NCBI GenBank assembly: GCA_020073005.1
Contig: JAIQFX010000074.1
Coordinates: forward strand, 1 to 39,174
Length of the DNA: 39,174 nucleotides
DNA from: Terriglobia bacterium
GTDB taxonomy: Bacteria; Acidobacteriota; Vicinamibacteria; Vicinamibacterales; CAVVIG01
Direction of reading: 5' to 3'
Under the pieces are notes generated by a model. It was not told the origin of the DNA and did not search any database. It saw nothing but the letters and a program-made list of their open reading frames with translations. Both the position numbers and the translations under genes were made by a program. Positions 1 to 7,407 of this stretch are shown one piece after another. How positions within the stretch are numbered: position 1 is the stretch's first letter; the number at the start of each line of letters is the position of its first letter.

Positions 1-1139
1 CCGACGAGCTGGAGCGGATGCGCGGCCACGTCAAGCTCGCGATGGACGAGGGCGCGATGGGCCTGACGTCGGCGCTCATCTACACGCCGGGCACGTTCGC
101 GAAGACCGACGAGCTGATCGCGCTCGCGAAAGTCGCCTCGGCGTCCGGCGGCATGTACATCTCGCACATGCGCAGCGAAGGCAACCGGCTGCTCGACGCG
201 ATCGACGAGCTGCTGGCGATCGCGCGCAGCGCGAACATCCGCGCGGAGATCTATCACCTGAAGGCCGGCGGCCAGCAGAACTGGAGCAAGCTCGACGCCG
301 CGATCGCCAAAGTCGAAGCGGCGCGGAAGGAAGGCCTCGAGATCACGGCGGACATGTACACCTACACGGCCGGATCGACGGGTCTCGATGCGGCGATGCC
401 GCCGTGGGTGCAGGAGGGCGGCTACAACGCGTGGGCGGCGCGCCTGAAGGATCCGAAAATCCGCGAGCGCGTGCGCCGCGAGATGCTCGTCAACAGCGAC
501 GACTGGGAAAACCTGATGGTGCAGGCGGGCGGCGAGGGCACGCTGCTCGTCGGGTTCAGGAACGAGGCGCTGCGCGTCAACGCCGGCAAGACGCTCGCGC
601 AGGTGGCCAAGGAACGCGGCACGTCAATCCAGGACACCGCGATGGATCTCGTCGTCGAGGACGGGAGCCGCGTGCAGGTCGTCTATTTCCTGATGTCGGA
701 AGACAACGTCCGCAAGCAGATCAAGCTGCCCTGGGTGAGTTTCGGCGCCGATGCGTCGTCGATGGCGACCGAGGGCGTGTTCCTCAAGACCAGCACGCAC
801 CCGCGATCGTACGGTAACGTCGCGCGGCTGCTCGGCAAGTACGTGCGCGACGAACACGTCATCCCGCTCGAAGAAGCCGTGCGCAAGCTGACGTCATTGC
901 CCGCGACGACGCTGCGCATCAAGGAGCGCGGGAAGTTGGCGTCCGGATATTTCGCCGACGTCGTCGTCTTCGATCCGAAGACGGTGAACGAGCACGGCAC
1001 GTACGAGAAGCCGCACCAGTACGCGACCGGCGTCGCGCATGTCTGGGTGAACGGCGTGCGCGTGTTGAAGGACGGCGAGCACACGGGCGCCACACCCGGC
1101 CGCGTCGTCCGCGGGCCCGGCTGGAAACCGCGAACCTGA
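1..1139 (+). CDS. N-acyl-D-amino-acid deacylase family amidohydrolase (5' end outside window)
   Basis: C-terminal part of a D-aminoacylase/D-glutamate deacylase-type amidohydrolase; the family cleaves N-acyl groups from D-amino acids or related amides in a metal-dependent TIM barrel. The frame is open from base 3, so the true start lies left of the window. Visible marks are EGAMGLTSALIYTPG, the metal-site stretch YISHMRSEG, HLKAGG, the acidic motif FGADASS, and a C-terminal HPRSYGN...LTSLPATTLRIKERG...GYFADVVVFDP segment that is typical of the family's composite beta-sandwich. The usual family length is about 480-550 residues, so roughly 100-170 residues are missing on the left; a signal peptide, common in relatives, cannot be judged. 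It is followed after 9 bases by a methyltransferase in the same direction. Family assignment is firm, substrate unknown. Confidence 0.9.
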   Translation, partial: DELERMRGHVKLAMDEGAMGLTSALIYTPGTFAKTDELIALAKVASASGGMYISHMRSEGNRLLDAIDELLAIARSANIRAEIYHLKAGGQQNWSKLDAAIAKVEAARKEGLEITADMYTYTAGSTGLDAAMPPWVQEGGYNAWAARLKDPKIRERVRREMLVNSDDWENLMVQAGGEGTLLVGFRNEALRVNAGKTLAQVAKERGTSIQDTAMDLVVEDGSRVQVVYFLMSEDNVRKQIKLPWVSFGADASSMATEGVFLKTSTHPRSYGNVARLLGKYVRDEHVIPLEEAVRKLTSLPATTLRIKERGKLASGYFADVVVFDPKTVNEHGTYEKPHQYATGVAHVWVNGVRVLKDGEHTGATPGRVVRGPGWKPRT

Positions 1140-1148
1140 GGACCGGGC

Positions 1149-1934
1149 GTGACCGGGCCGAACGACCGCGTCGACTTCTCGCGCAACGCTCCGGTCTACG
1201 ACCAGCGCCACGGCGCGCTGCTTGCGGCAGACGCCGCGCAACAGCTGGCTGCGGCGGCCGCGATTGCCGCGGGCGCGCGGATGCTCGACGTCGGCGCCGG
1301 CACCGGTCGCGTGTCCATTCCATTCGCCGCGATGGGCTGCCGCGTCGTCGCTCTCGATGCGGCGCCAGCGATGCTCGGCGCGTTGGCGCAGAAGGCAGGT
1401 TCGTTACCTGTGCGTCCCGTCGTCGGCGATGCGAGCCATCTTCCGTTTCCGGACGCGCGCCTCGACGTCGTCGTGATTGCGCGGATGTTGTACCTGTTGC
1501 CGCGCTGGCGCGACGTCCTGGTCGAATGCGTGCGCGTGATCGCCCCGGGCGGGCGTCTGCTGCACGAGTGGGGCAACGGGCGCGCGGATGAAGCGTGGGT
1601 GCAGATTCGCGAGAAAGCGCGTGCGCTTTTCGACGAGGCGGGCCTGCGCCAACCGTTTCATCCGGGCGCGCGAACGGCTGAAGAGGTCGACGCGTGTCTG
1701 ATCCGCGCGGGTCTTCGCCCCGTCGCAACCGTCCGCGTGGATAATGACGTGCGGATGACGCTCGCTGACTTCCTGCGCCGCATCGTCAGCGGCGAGTGCT
1801 CGTACATCTGGAACGTGCCGGAAGACATCCAACGGCGCTGCTTGCCTGAACTCGAGGCCTGGGCGGCACAGCATTTCGATCTCGGCCACCCCGCGTTCAC
1901 GCGCGATTTGCAATGGAAGGTCTACGTCGCCTGA
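1149..1934 (+). CDS. class I SAM-dependent methyltransferase
   Basis: 261-residue protein with a Rossmann-fold methyltransferase domain (Methyltransf_11 type). Motif I is MLDVGAGTGRVSIPFA near residues 40-55, the acidic end of strand 2 is VVALDAAP, motif II/post-I is VVGDASHLPFPDARLDVVV, and motif III is CVRVIAPGGRLLHEW. The second half (residues about 150-261) holds a substrate cap and is not diagnostic. The start is GTG at 1149, preceded by GAGG at 1138-1141; an upstream in-frame start is blocked by the neighbouring gene, which ends 9 bases earlier, so the two are probably co-transcribed. Substrate unknown; neither neighbour points to a pathway. Confidence 0.85.
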   Translation: MTGPNDRVDFSRNAPVYDQRHGALLAADAAQQLAAAAAIAAGARMLDVGAGTGRVSIPFAAMGCRVVALDAAPAMLGALAQKAGSLPVRPVVGDASHLPFPDARLDVVVIARMLYLLPRWRDVLVECVRVIAPGGRLLHEWGNGRADEAWVQIREKARALFDEAGLRQPFHPGARTAEEVDACLIRAGLRPVATVRVDNDVRMTLADFLRRIVSGECSYIWNVPEDIQRRCLPELEAWAAQHFDLGHPAFTRDLQWKVYVA

Positions 1935-2026
1935 CGTAAGAGGAAATCCCTGACGCCGTACCGGTGTTTTTCCCGCGCGGCCCACAGGTTTCGCCGGATT
2001 GTTGCGCGCGCGCGGGTCCGCGATCC

Positions 2027-2050
2027 TTGACTCCTTTACACAGGAGTCAA
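2027..2050 (+). promoter_or_regulatory. hairpin sequestering the ribosome binding site of the Ig-like protein gene
   Basis: TTGACTCCT (2027-2035) and AGGAGTCAA (2042-2050) form a perfect 9-bp stem around a 6-base loop TTACAC. The 3' arm contains the AGGAG Shine-Dalgarno sequence (2042-2046), nine bases before the ATG at 2056. If A2051 is bulged, two further C-G pairs extend the stem. An unfolded leader would be needed for translation, so this could be a thermosensor or a site opened by another factor. TTGACT also resembles a -35 element, but no -10 is visible at the proper distance. Confidence 0.55.
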
Positions 2051-2055
2051 AGGCC

Positions 2056-3585
2056 ATGATCCGAACCCGCACGTCGTCTGTCTCCTTTTGTGCAGCCGTG
2101 ATTGCCGTCGTCGCGCTTGCGATTGCGTCGCCTCGCCGCGCGTCGGCGCAGGTTCAACAATCATCATTGCTCGGCGGTCTTGTCGTGACGATCGACTCGC
2201 CCGCGAGCGGATCGACGGTCGCTGGATCCATCACGGTCCACGCGAACATCAGCCCGCTCGGCGCACTGGTCACGCGCGTCCAGTTCCGCCTCGACGGCGC
2301 GAACCTCGGCGCGGCCGACACCAGCGCGCCGTACGCCGTGCCGTGGGCCACGACGACGGTGACCAACGGGTCGCATGCCTTGACCGCCGTCGCCACCGAC
2401 GCGCTGGGTCTGCAGTTCACATCGGATCCCGTCACGGTGACCGTGTTGAACGGGCCGCCGCCGGACACGACGGCGCCGACGGTCAGCATCACGGCGCCAG
2501 CTCCAGGATCGACCGCGAGCGGCACGATCATCGTTACCGCGAGTGCGAGCGACAACGTCGGCGTGGCGAGCGTCCAGTTCGTACTCGACGGCGCGAATCT
2601 GGGCGCGGCGGACACGACGTCGCCGTACGCGGTGGCGTGGGATACGACGACGGCGACCAACGGGTCGCACACGTTGACGGCCGTCGCGCGCGACGCGGCC
2701 GGCAATAGCGGAACATCCGCGCCGGCTACCGTGACGGTCTCGAACGGATCCACCGGCACGACGTTCGCGCCTGGCGATCTGGTTGTGTCGATCGTCGACG
2801 GCCCCCCGCAGTGGCGTCACGCCGACGGGACGCTGGTCGGGACGCTGAACGCGACCGTGCCGGGACCGAGCGAGGGCCTGCGGTTCGACGATCGCGGCGA
2901 TCTATTCGTGGCGCACTGGTGCGCCGACGGTCCGTGCGCGACGGGCAATACGGTCGAGCACTTCGACACGCACGGCGTCTCGCAGGGCGCGTTCGGCAGC
3001 GGCTACAACTGCAATCCGCATGACCTCGCCTTCGACGCGTCGAATCGCGCGTACGTCGGGCTCGCCGACTGCTCGGGCGACATCGTGCGGCTCACGTCGG
3101 GCCAGATCTCCGACGCGTACATCGTCACGCCGGAAAATCGCGGCGCCTTCTTCATCGATCTCGCGGCGGACGGCTGCACGCTCTTCTACACGTCGCAGGG
3201 ATCGCAGGTGAAGCGGTTCGACGCGTGCCAGAACCGGCAGCTCGCCGACTTCAACGTCGCGCCGCTGCCGAGCGGCGCGGCCGAAGGCATCCGCGCCCTT
3301 CCGGACGGCGGCGTGCTGGTCGCCAGCGGCGCCGTCATCGCGCGTCTGGATGCGAGCGGCGTGCTCGTTCAGTCGTACAGCGTCACCGGCGAATCGCAGA
3401 TCTGGGCGGGCCTCGACCTGGTGGGCGACGGCACCTTCTGGGCGGCGAACTACGCGACGTCGAACGTGTACAAGTTCGACCTGTCGTCGGGCTCCGTCCT
3501 CGCGACCTTCAACACCGGAACGGCCGCCAACACGGCGATCGCCATCACGGTGAATCGCGATCCGCCGGCAGTCAGCGGAAACTGA
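2056..3585 (+). CDS. secreted Ig-like repeat / beta-propeller protein
   Basis: 509-residue exported protein of unknown role. Residues 1-32 are a signal peptide (MIRTRTSS..., hydrophobic core AAVIAVVALAIA, ending ASAQ). Two bacterial Ig-like domains of about 90 residues follow; they are clear internal repeats, each with VQF.LDGANLGAADT, a PYAV.W motif, TNGSH.LTAVA.DA and ending in a TVTV strand. The second starts after a proline-rich DTTAPTVSITAPAPGST linker. From about residue 255 the chain becomes a propeller-like region with SEGLRFDDRGDLFVAHW, HDLAFDASNRAYVG and EGIRALPDGGVLVASG, which resemble NHL/SMP-30-type blades. The start at 2056 is chosen because AGGAG sits nine bases upstream and the signal peptide begins there; an upstream ATG-like extension would add a non-signal leader. 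Probably cell-surface or secreted. Confidence 0.8.
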   Translation: MIRTRTSSVSFCAAVIAVVALAIASPRRASAQVQQSSLLGGLVVTIDSPASGSTVAGSITVHANISPLGALVTRVQFRLDGANLGAADTSAPYAVPWATTTVTNGSHALTAVATDALGLQFTSDPVTVTVLNGPPPDTTAPTVSITAPAPGSTASGTIIVTASASDNVGVASVQFVLDGANLGAADTTSPYAVAWDTTTATNGSHTLTAVARDAAGNSGTSAPATVTVSNGSTGTTFAPGDLVVSIVDGPPQWRHADGTLVGTLNATVPGPSEGLRFDDRGDLFVAHWCADGPCATGNTVEHFDTHGVSQGAFGSGYNCNPHDLAFDASNRAYVGLADCSGDIVRLTSGQISDAYIVTPENRGAFFIDLAADGCTLFYTSQGSQVKRFDACQNRQLADFNVAPLPSGAAEGIRALPDGGVLVASGAVIARLDASGVLVQSYSVTGESQIWAGLDLVGDGTFWAANYATSNVYKFDLSSGSVLATFNTGTAANTAIAITVNRDPPAVSGN

Positions 3586-3597
3586 AGACGGCGGGAC

Positions 3598-3603
3598 TAT
3601 CAT
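3598..3603 (+). promoter_or_regulatory. candidate -10 element (TATCAT) before the YitT relic
   Basis: TATCAT nine bases upstream of the GTG at 3613. The same hexamer lies a short distance before several other genes in the window. No -35 match is seen, so the call rests on the repeated pattern. Confidence 0.35.
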
Positions 3604-3612
3604 GGCGGGGAC

Positions 3613-4193
3613 GTGGCATCGTTCACCCGCCGAGTCCTTCCCGAACTGCTCCACGCGGCGCTCGTCGCCTGCGGCATTCTGCTGGCGGGCGCCGGCTCAA
3701 GGGGTTCCTGCAGATGGGAACCGCGTTCGCCGTGCGGAGCGTGCTGGGCATCGGCGGGCTGGCGTTCGCGCTGGCCGTCGTGCCGTACCCCGACGTCACG
3801 CCGGATCTCGTGCTGACCGCCGCGTTCGGCGGCTTCTTCCTCATCAGCCGGCGCGCCGACATCCTGAACGTCGGCGACGTCATTCTTGGCTTCAACGTCG
3901 TGCTGTTCGTCCTGCACGGCATCGACGAGTACACGGCGATCACGGTCGTCGCCGAGCAGCACGGCACGATCCGCGCACGGATCATCGGCGAGCTGCGGCG
4001 CGGCATGACGATCTTCAAGGGACACGGTGGGATGAGCGGCGCCGAGCGGGACATTCTCTACTGCGTCGTCACGCGCCTGGAGATCGGCAAGGTGAAGGCG
4101 ATCGTGCAGTCGATCGACGCGCGCGCGTTCGTCGTGTTCCATCCGCTGGCCGGCGCCGAAGGCGGGATGATCAAGACGCGCGGCTTCCACTGA
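3613..4193 (+). pseudogene. YitT family membrane protein relic (frameshift and internal losses, DUF2179 domain kept)
   Basis: The YitT family consists of five- to six-helix membrane proteins of about 280-300 residues with a C-terminal DUF2179 domain. Here a GTG at 3613 opens a frame coding for a first helix (ELLHAALVACGILLAGAG). Near 3695 the homology jumps to another frame, LKGFLQMGTAFAVRSVLGIG; one extra C in ggctc would rejoin them, so a single-base deletion is likely. The rest reads on to 4193. Compared with family members as I remember them, three blocks are missing: between LKGFL and QMGTAF (loop and helix 2), between FGGFFL and ISRRADILNVGDVIL (the glycine-rich TGGT/DGTE region), and between VLFVL and HGIDEY. 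The DUF2179 part is intact, from HGIDEYTAITVV through ILYCVVTRLEIGKVKAIV to the end. An ATG at 3714 could still express a 159-residue product. It is convergent with the LuxR-type gene, 9 bases away. Confidence 0.7.
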
Positions 4194-4202
4194 AATCTGC
4201 AA

Positions 4203-4592
4203 TTACAGCGTAATCAACCCTCGTCGGACGGCTCTTCGCACCGCGTCCGTGCGATTCGCGGCGCCGAGCTTGCCCGCGATCGACGAGACGTGGAACTTCA
4301 CGGTCTGGTCGCTGATGCGCAATCGCCCGGCGATCGCCTTGTTCGGCAGCCCTTCGGCCAGGAGCTCCAGCACCTGAATCTCGCGCGGCGTGAGCGGTTC
4401 TTCGAAGATTGCCTCGTCGCGTGTCCCCGCCGCGTTTGCTCGGCCGGCGGCCACCATGATCGCGTCGACGTCGAGGCTGGCTGCTTCGGCCGCGGCGAGC
4501 GTCGGGAATTCGCCGGCGACCTCGATCGCGCCGTTCATCTGCGCGCGCATCCGCGCGCGATGTGCTGGAGAGCCGACGAGAACCACTCGCAT
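4203..4592 (-). CDS. short LuxR/NarL-type DNA-binding regulator with truncated receiver
   Basis: 129-residue transcriptional regulator. Residues about 65-129 are a complete LuxR-type helix-turn-helix: PLTPREIQVLELLAEGLPNKAIAGRLRISDQTVKFHVSSI in overlapping pieces, then KLGAANRTDAVRRAVRRG. The N-terminal 50 residues (MRVVLVGSPAHRARMRAQM..., then VDAIMVAA) match only strands 1-3 of a receiver domain. The phospho-acceptor Asp and the conserved Lys are absent, and strands 4-5 are missing, against a usual length near 210. It is therefore unlikely to be controlled by phosphorylation. It lies 28 bases after the HtrA-like gene on the same strand, so the two probably form an operon. Short pseudo-receiver LuxR proteins may be a normal lineage-specific class and not a broken gene. 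Confidence 0.8.
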   Translation of the reverse strand: MRVVLVGSPAHRARMRAQMNGAIEVAGEFPTLAAAEAASLDVDAIMVAAGRANAAGTRDEAIFEEPLTPREIQVLELLAEGLPNKAIAGRLRISDQTVKFHVSSIAGKLGAANRTDAVRRAVRRGLITL

Positions 4593-4620
4593 CAGCCTAC
4601 GTCACCACCAGCCACGGTTC

Positions 4621-5517
4621 TTATGACGCCGGCCGCTCGCCAACGGTGACAGAGAGCGCGGCAGCCTGCCCGCCGCGCAGCACGCGCAGGGAGATCTGGC
4701 GGCCGACGCGATCGCCGACGAGCAAGTCGAGCAGATCCTCGGGCGACTCGACGACGTGGCCGTCGAACTCCAGCAGCACGTCACCGACGAGCACGCCGGC
4801 CGCCGCGGCCGGGCTGCCGCTCGTGACGCCGACGACCAGCAGCGCTTCGTCGCGGCCGTCGCGCTGCTGGCTCTCGGGGAGCGCGACCGGCTGGCCCGCG
4901 ATGCCAAGGAAGCCGCGCTTCACGCTGCCGTGCTCGAGCACGGTCGCGGCCGTCTTCCACGCGATCGCCGCCGGGATTACGACGCCGAGGCCGCGAATGG
5001 CCGCCGCGGTGGCGATGCCGATGAGCGCGCCCGACGTGTCGAGAAACGCGCCGCCGGCGAAGCCGTCGTGCATCGGCGCGGTCGTGCGAATCACTTCGTC
5101 GATCGCGCGTCGCCGTCCCGTCGGCAGGGGGCCGCCGATCACGGAGACGATCCCGGCGCTCGCGGTCACGGCGTTGCTCCACGATCGCGCGACGGCGAGC
5201 GCGAGGTGGCCGACACGCGGGCTCGCCGTCGCCGGCACGATGGGCGTCGTCTCGATGCCGGGCACGCGGAGCACGGCGAGACTCGTCGTCGGATCCCAGC
5301 CGGCGAGCTCGGCGTCGAGCGTGCGGCCGTCCTGGCGTCGCACGCGCAGCCCGTCCTCGCGCCCGAGCGCGCGCACCGTGGTCAGCACGACGTTGTCAGC
5401 GTACACGAGCCCGCTGGCCGGCCGGCGCCGGCCCTGCACCTGCACGACGGAAGGCGCAGCGGCCGCTACCGCATCGGCGAGTTGATCGGAGAAGGACGTC
5501 AGGAAGTCGTTGGTCAT
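4621..5517 (-). CDS. HtrA/DegP-like PDZ protein lacking the catalytic triad (pseudoprotease)
   Basis: 298-residue protein with an S1C trypsin-like fold (residues about 15-195) and one C-terminal PDZ domain (about 200-295: KRGFLGIAG, then VGVTSGSPAAAAGVLVGDVLLEFDG split over the ligand groove). Alignment by eye to DegP puts Arg49 (VLTTVRAL) at the catalytic His, Ser79 (DPTTSLAVL) at the Asp and Ala154 (GFAGGAFLD) at the Ser; all three are replaced. There is no signal peptide, whereas active HtrA proteins are usually exported or membrane-anchored, so this one should sit in the cytoplasm. The ATG at 5517 is chosen because AGGA lies about nine bases upstream; a GTG at 5556 would add 13 residues but has no ribosome binding site. 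Co-oriented with the LuxR-type regulator 28 bases downstream, it may act as a peptide-binding partner. Confidence 0.82.
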   Translation of the reverse strand: MTNDFLTSFSDQLADAVAAAAPSVVQVQGRRRPASGLVYADNVVLTTVRALGREDGLRVRRQDGRTLDAELAGWDPTTSLAVLRVPGIETTPIVPATASPRVGHLALAVARSWSNAVTASAGIVSVIGGPLPTGRRRAIDEVIRTTAPMHDGFAGGAFLDTSGALIGIATAAAIRGLGVVIPAAIAWKTAATVLEHGSVKRGFLGIAGQPVALPESQQRDGRDEALLVVGVTSGSPAAAAGVLVGDVLLEFDGHVVESPEDLLDLLVGDRVGRQISLRVLRGGQAAALSVTVGERPAS

Positions 5518-5575
5518 AGCCCAATCCTGCCGGAAGGTGTCGAGATCGTGGATCACCCGAACGGGCGGGAAGGGA

Positions 5576-5581
5576 TATCAT
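5576..5581 (+). promoter_or_regulatory. candidate -10 element (TATCAT) for the amidohydrolase gene
   Basis: TATCAT in the divergent gap between the HtrA-like gene and the amidohydrolase. Transcription would start near 5588, just before the 7-bp repeats, which would then be the mRNA leader. No good -35 is seen. Confidence 0.35.
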
Positions 5582-5591
5582 TGCAAACTTG

Positions 5592-5645
5592 GAAGTGAGA
5601 CCAGCGAAGTTAGAAGTGCGAAGGCAGAAGGCAGAAGTGAAGAAG
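5592..5645 (+). repeat. heptad-period repeat, GAAG core
   Basis: The tetramer GAAG begins at 5592, 5606, 5613, 5620, 5627 and 5634, always in steps of seven; the slot at 5599 holds GACC. Units read like ttaGAAG, tgcGAAG, gcaGAAG. After 5637 the phase breaks (GAAG at 5639). The array lies between a TATCAT box and the start of the amidohydrolase, and the unit at 5627 supplies GAAGG as a possible ribosome binding site for the GTG at 5637. Confidence 0.75.
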
Positions 5646-7307
5646 AGTCTCATGATTCTCGGGATCGTGGTGGCCGCGGCCGCGGCGGCGATCGGCGCGG
5701 TGCAGCCGGCGCCGGCGCCCGAGACGATTCTCGTCAACGGACACATCATCACCGTCGACGCGAGATTCTCGATCGCGCAGGCCGTCGCGATTTCGCACGG
5801 ACGGTTCACGGCGGTCGGGTCGAACACCGATATCAGGAAGCTCGCCAGTCCGCAGACGACGACGATCGATCTCAAGGGGCAGACCGTGATCCCCGGTCTC
5901 GCCGACGATCACCTGCACGACGCCGGCGGCGGCCCCGGCGTCGACCTGTCCCGCGCGCGGTCGATCGCCGACGTGCTGGCGGCGATCGCGTCGTACGTCC
6001 GGCAGAGCAACCCCGGCAACGTGATCGTCAGCAACAGCGACTGGCACGAGGCGCAGCTCAAGGAACATCGCCTTCCGTATCGCCACGATCTCGACACGGT
6101 CTCGCCGGACAATCCGGTCGTCCTCGTTCGCGGCGGTCACGAGTACATCCTGAACTCGGCGGCCCTGAAGAAGTGGAACATCACGAAGGACACGCCGCAG
6201 CCGCCGGGCGGCCGCATCACGCGCGACGCCGGCGGCGAGCTGAACGGCGAGCTGATCGATCGGGCGAAGTCGCTCGTGCAGCTGCCGCCAGGCCCGAGGC
6301 TCACGATCGAAGAACTGGCGGCGCAGCATCGCAAGCTGAACGCGGCGGGCCTCACCAGCATCCGGTACCCGGGCGCGTCGGCCGAGCAGTTCCGGCTGCT
6401 CCAGGAGATGGAGCGCACGGGCAGGCTCACGATCCGCGTGAACCAGCTGCTGCGTTTTCCAGCCGCGGATGACGCCGCCAAAATGCGCGCGGCCGTCGCC
6501 GGCAGCGGCCTGAAGCAGGACGACGGCGATGAGTGGGTCCGCGTCGGCGGGATGAAGATGGCCGTCGACGGCGGGTTCGAAGGCGGCTGGATGCGCGAGC
6601 CGTACGTCGAGCCGTGGGGCGAGAAGGGGACGTTCCGCGGCGTCAACACGATGAAGCAGGCCGCGTACACCGACGTCGTCCGCGAGCTCAACCGGCTCGG
6701 CTGGCGCGTCGCGACGCACGCGGTCGGCGACGCCGCGATCGACGAAGTGCTCGAGGCCTACGAGGTGGCGAACGCCGACAAGTCGATCGTCGGCCGGCGG
6801 TGGTCGCTGGAGCACGGTTTCATCCCGCAGCCGGATCAATTTCCCCGCATGAGGAAGCTGGCGCTCGTCATCTCCGCGCAGGATCACCTCTACCTGGCCG
6901 GACCGAGCCTCGTGAACTATTGGGGGCCGGCGCGCGCCGGGCGCACGACGCCGATGCGCGAGTACCTCGATCAGGGATTCACGGTCGCCGGCGGCACCGA
7001 CTCCGCCGTCGTGCCGTATCCGCCGCTCTGGGTCTTCTATCACTTCGTGACGCGCGACACGATCAGCGGCGGCGTGATGGGCGCGGACCAGAAGATCAGC
7101 CGGAAGGAAGCCCTGCAGGTCCAGACGATCAACAACGCCTATCTCACGTTCGAGGAGAAAACGAAGGGATCAATCGAGCCGGGCAAGCTGGCCGACCTCG
7201 TGGTCCTGCCCGAAGACATTCTCACGTGTCCCGCCAAACACATCGAGCAGATGAACGTCGCGATGACGATGGTCGGAGGAAAGATCGTTTACCGGCACGG
7301 TTCGTAA
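5637..7307 (+). CDS. YtcJ-like metal-dependent amidohydrolase, exported
   Basis: 556-residue enzyme of the Amidohydro_3 / YtcJ (exoenzyme regulatory protein AepA-like) family, hydrolases with uncertain substrates. The N-terminus from the GTG at 5637 reads VKKSLMILGIVVAAAAAAIG, a good signal peptide; GAAGG lies five bases upstream. ATG at 5652 is the alternative. The mature part opens with ETILVNGHIITVD and AVAISHGRFTAVG (beta-sandwich), then LKGQTVIPGLADDHLHDAG (first metal His pair, near residue 85), MKMAVDGGFEGGWM, TRLGW-type stretch ATHAVGDAAIDEVL, LEHGFIPQPDQF, and GGTDSAVVPYPPLW (catalytic Asp). The C-terminus LTFEEKTKGSIEPGKLADLVVLP closes the sandwich. All expected motifs are present. 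It stands alone with a 99-base gap before the next gene. Confidence 0.87.
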   Translation: MKKSLMILGIVVAAAAAAIGAVQPAPAPETILVNGHIITVDARFSIAQAVAISHGRFTAVGSNTDIRKLASPQTTTIDLKGQTVIPGLADDHLHDAGGGPGVDLSRARSIADVLAAIASYVRQSNPGNVIVSNSDWHEAQLKEHRLPYRHDLDTVSPDNPVVLVRGGHEYILNSAALKKWNITKDTPQPPGGRITRDAGGELNGELIDRAKSLVQLPPGPRLTIEELAAQHRKLNAAGLTSIRYPGASAEQFRLLQEMERTGRLTIRVNQLLRFPAADDAAKMRAAVAGSGLKQDDGDEWVRVGGMKMAVDGGFEGGWMREPYVEPWGEKGTFRGVNTMKQAAYTDVVRELNRLGWRVATHAVGDAAIDEVLEAYEVANADKSIVGRRWSLEHGFIPQPDQFPRMRKLALVISAQDHLYLAGPSLVNYWGPARAGRTTPMREYLDQGFTVAGGTDSAVVPYPPLWVFYHFVTRDTISGGVMGADQKISRKEALQVQTINNAYLTFEEKTKGSIEPGKLADLVVLPEDILTCPAKHIEQMNVAMTMVGGKIVYRHGS

Positions 7308-7407
7308 GAGCTTACGCTTCGAGTAACGCCCGCCCGCGGCTTCGTTCGCCGCATCAACACTTTACAGTCCATTCAGTTTGGCCCCGACCTTGCTCATGGA
7401 GGTGCCC

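Noticed and set aside
919-1728. Long arginine-rich open frames opposite or out of frame to clear genes (for example 919-1728 minus, 5610-7043 minus, 22462-24570 plus, 24629-26755 plus)
   Set aside because: High GC makes stop codons rare in shadow frames. These translations are rich in Arg, Ala and Asp, show no family motifs and lie fully over well-supported genes.
5518-5556. GTG at 5556 as start of the HtrA-like gene
   Set aside because: It has no ribosome binding site and would add 13 residues unlike family N-termini; ATG 5517 is better placed.
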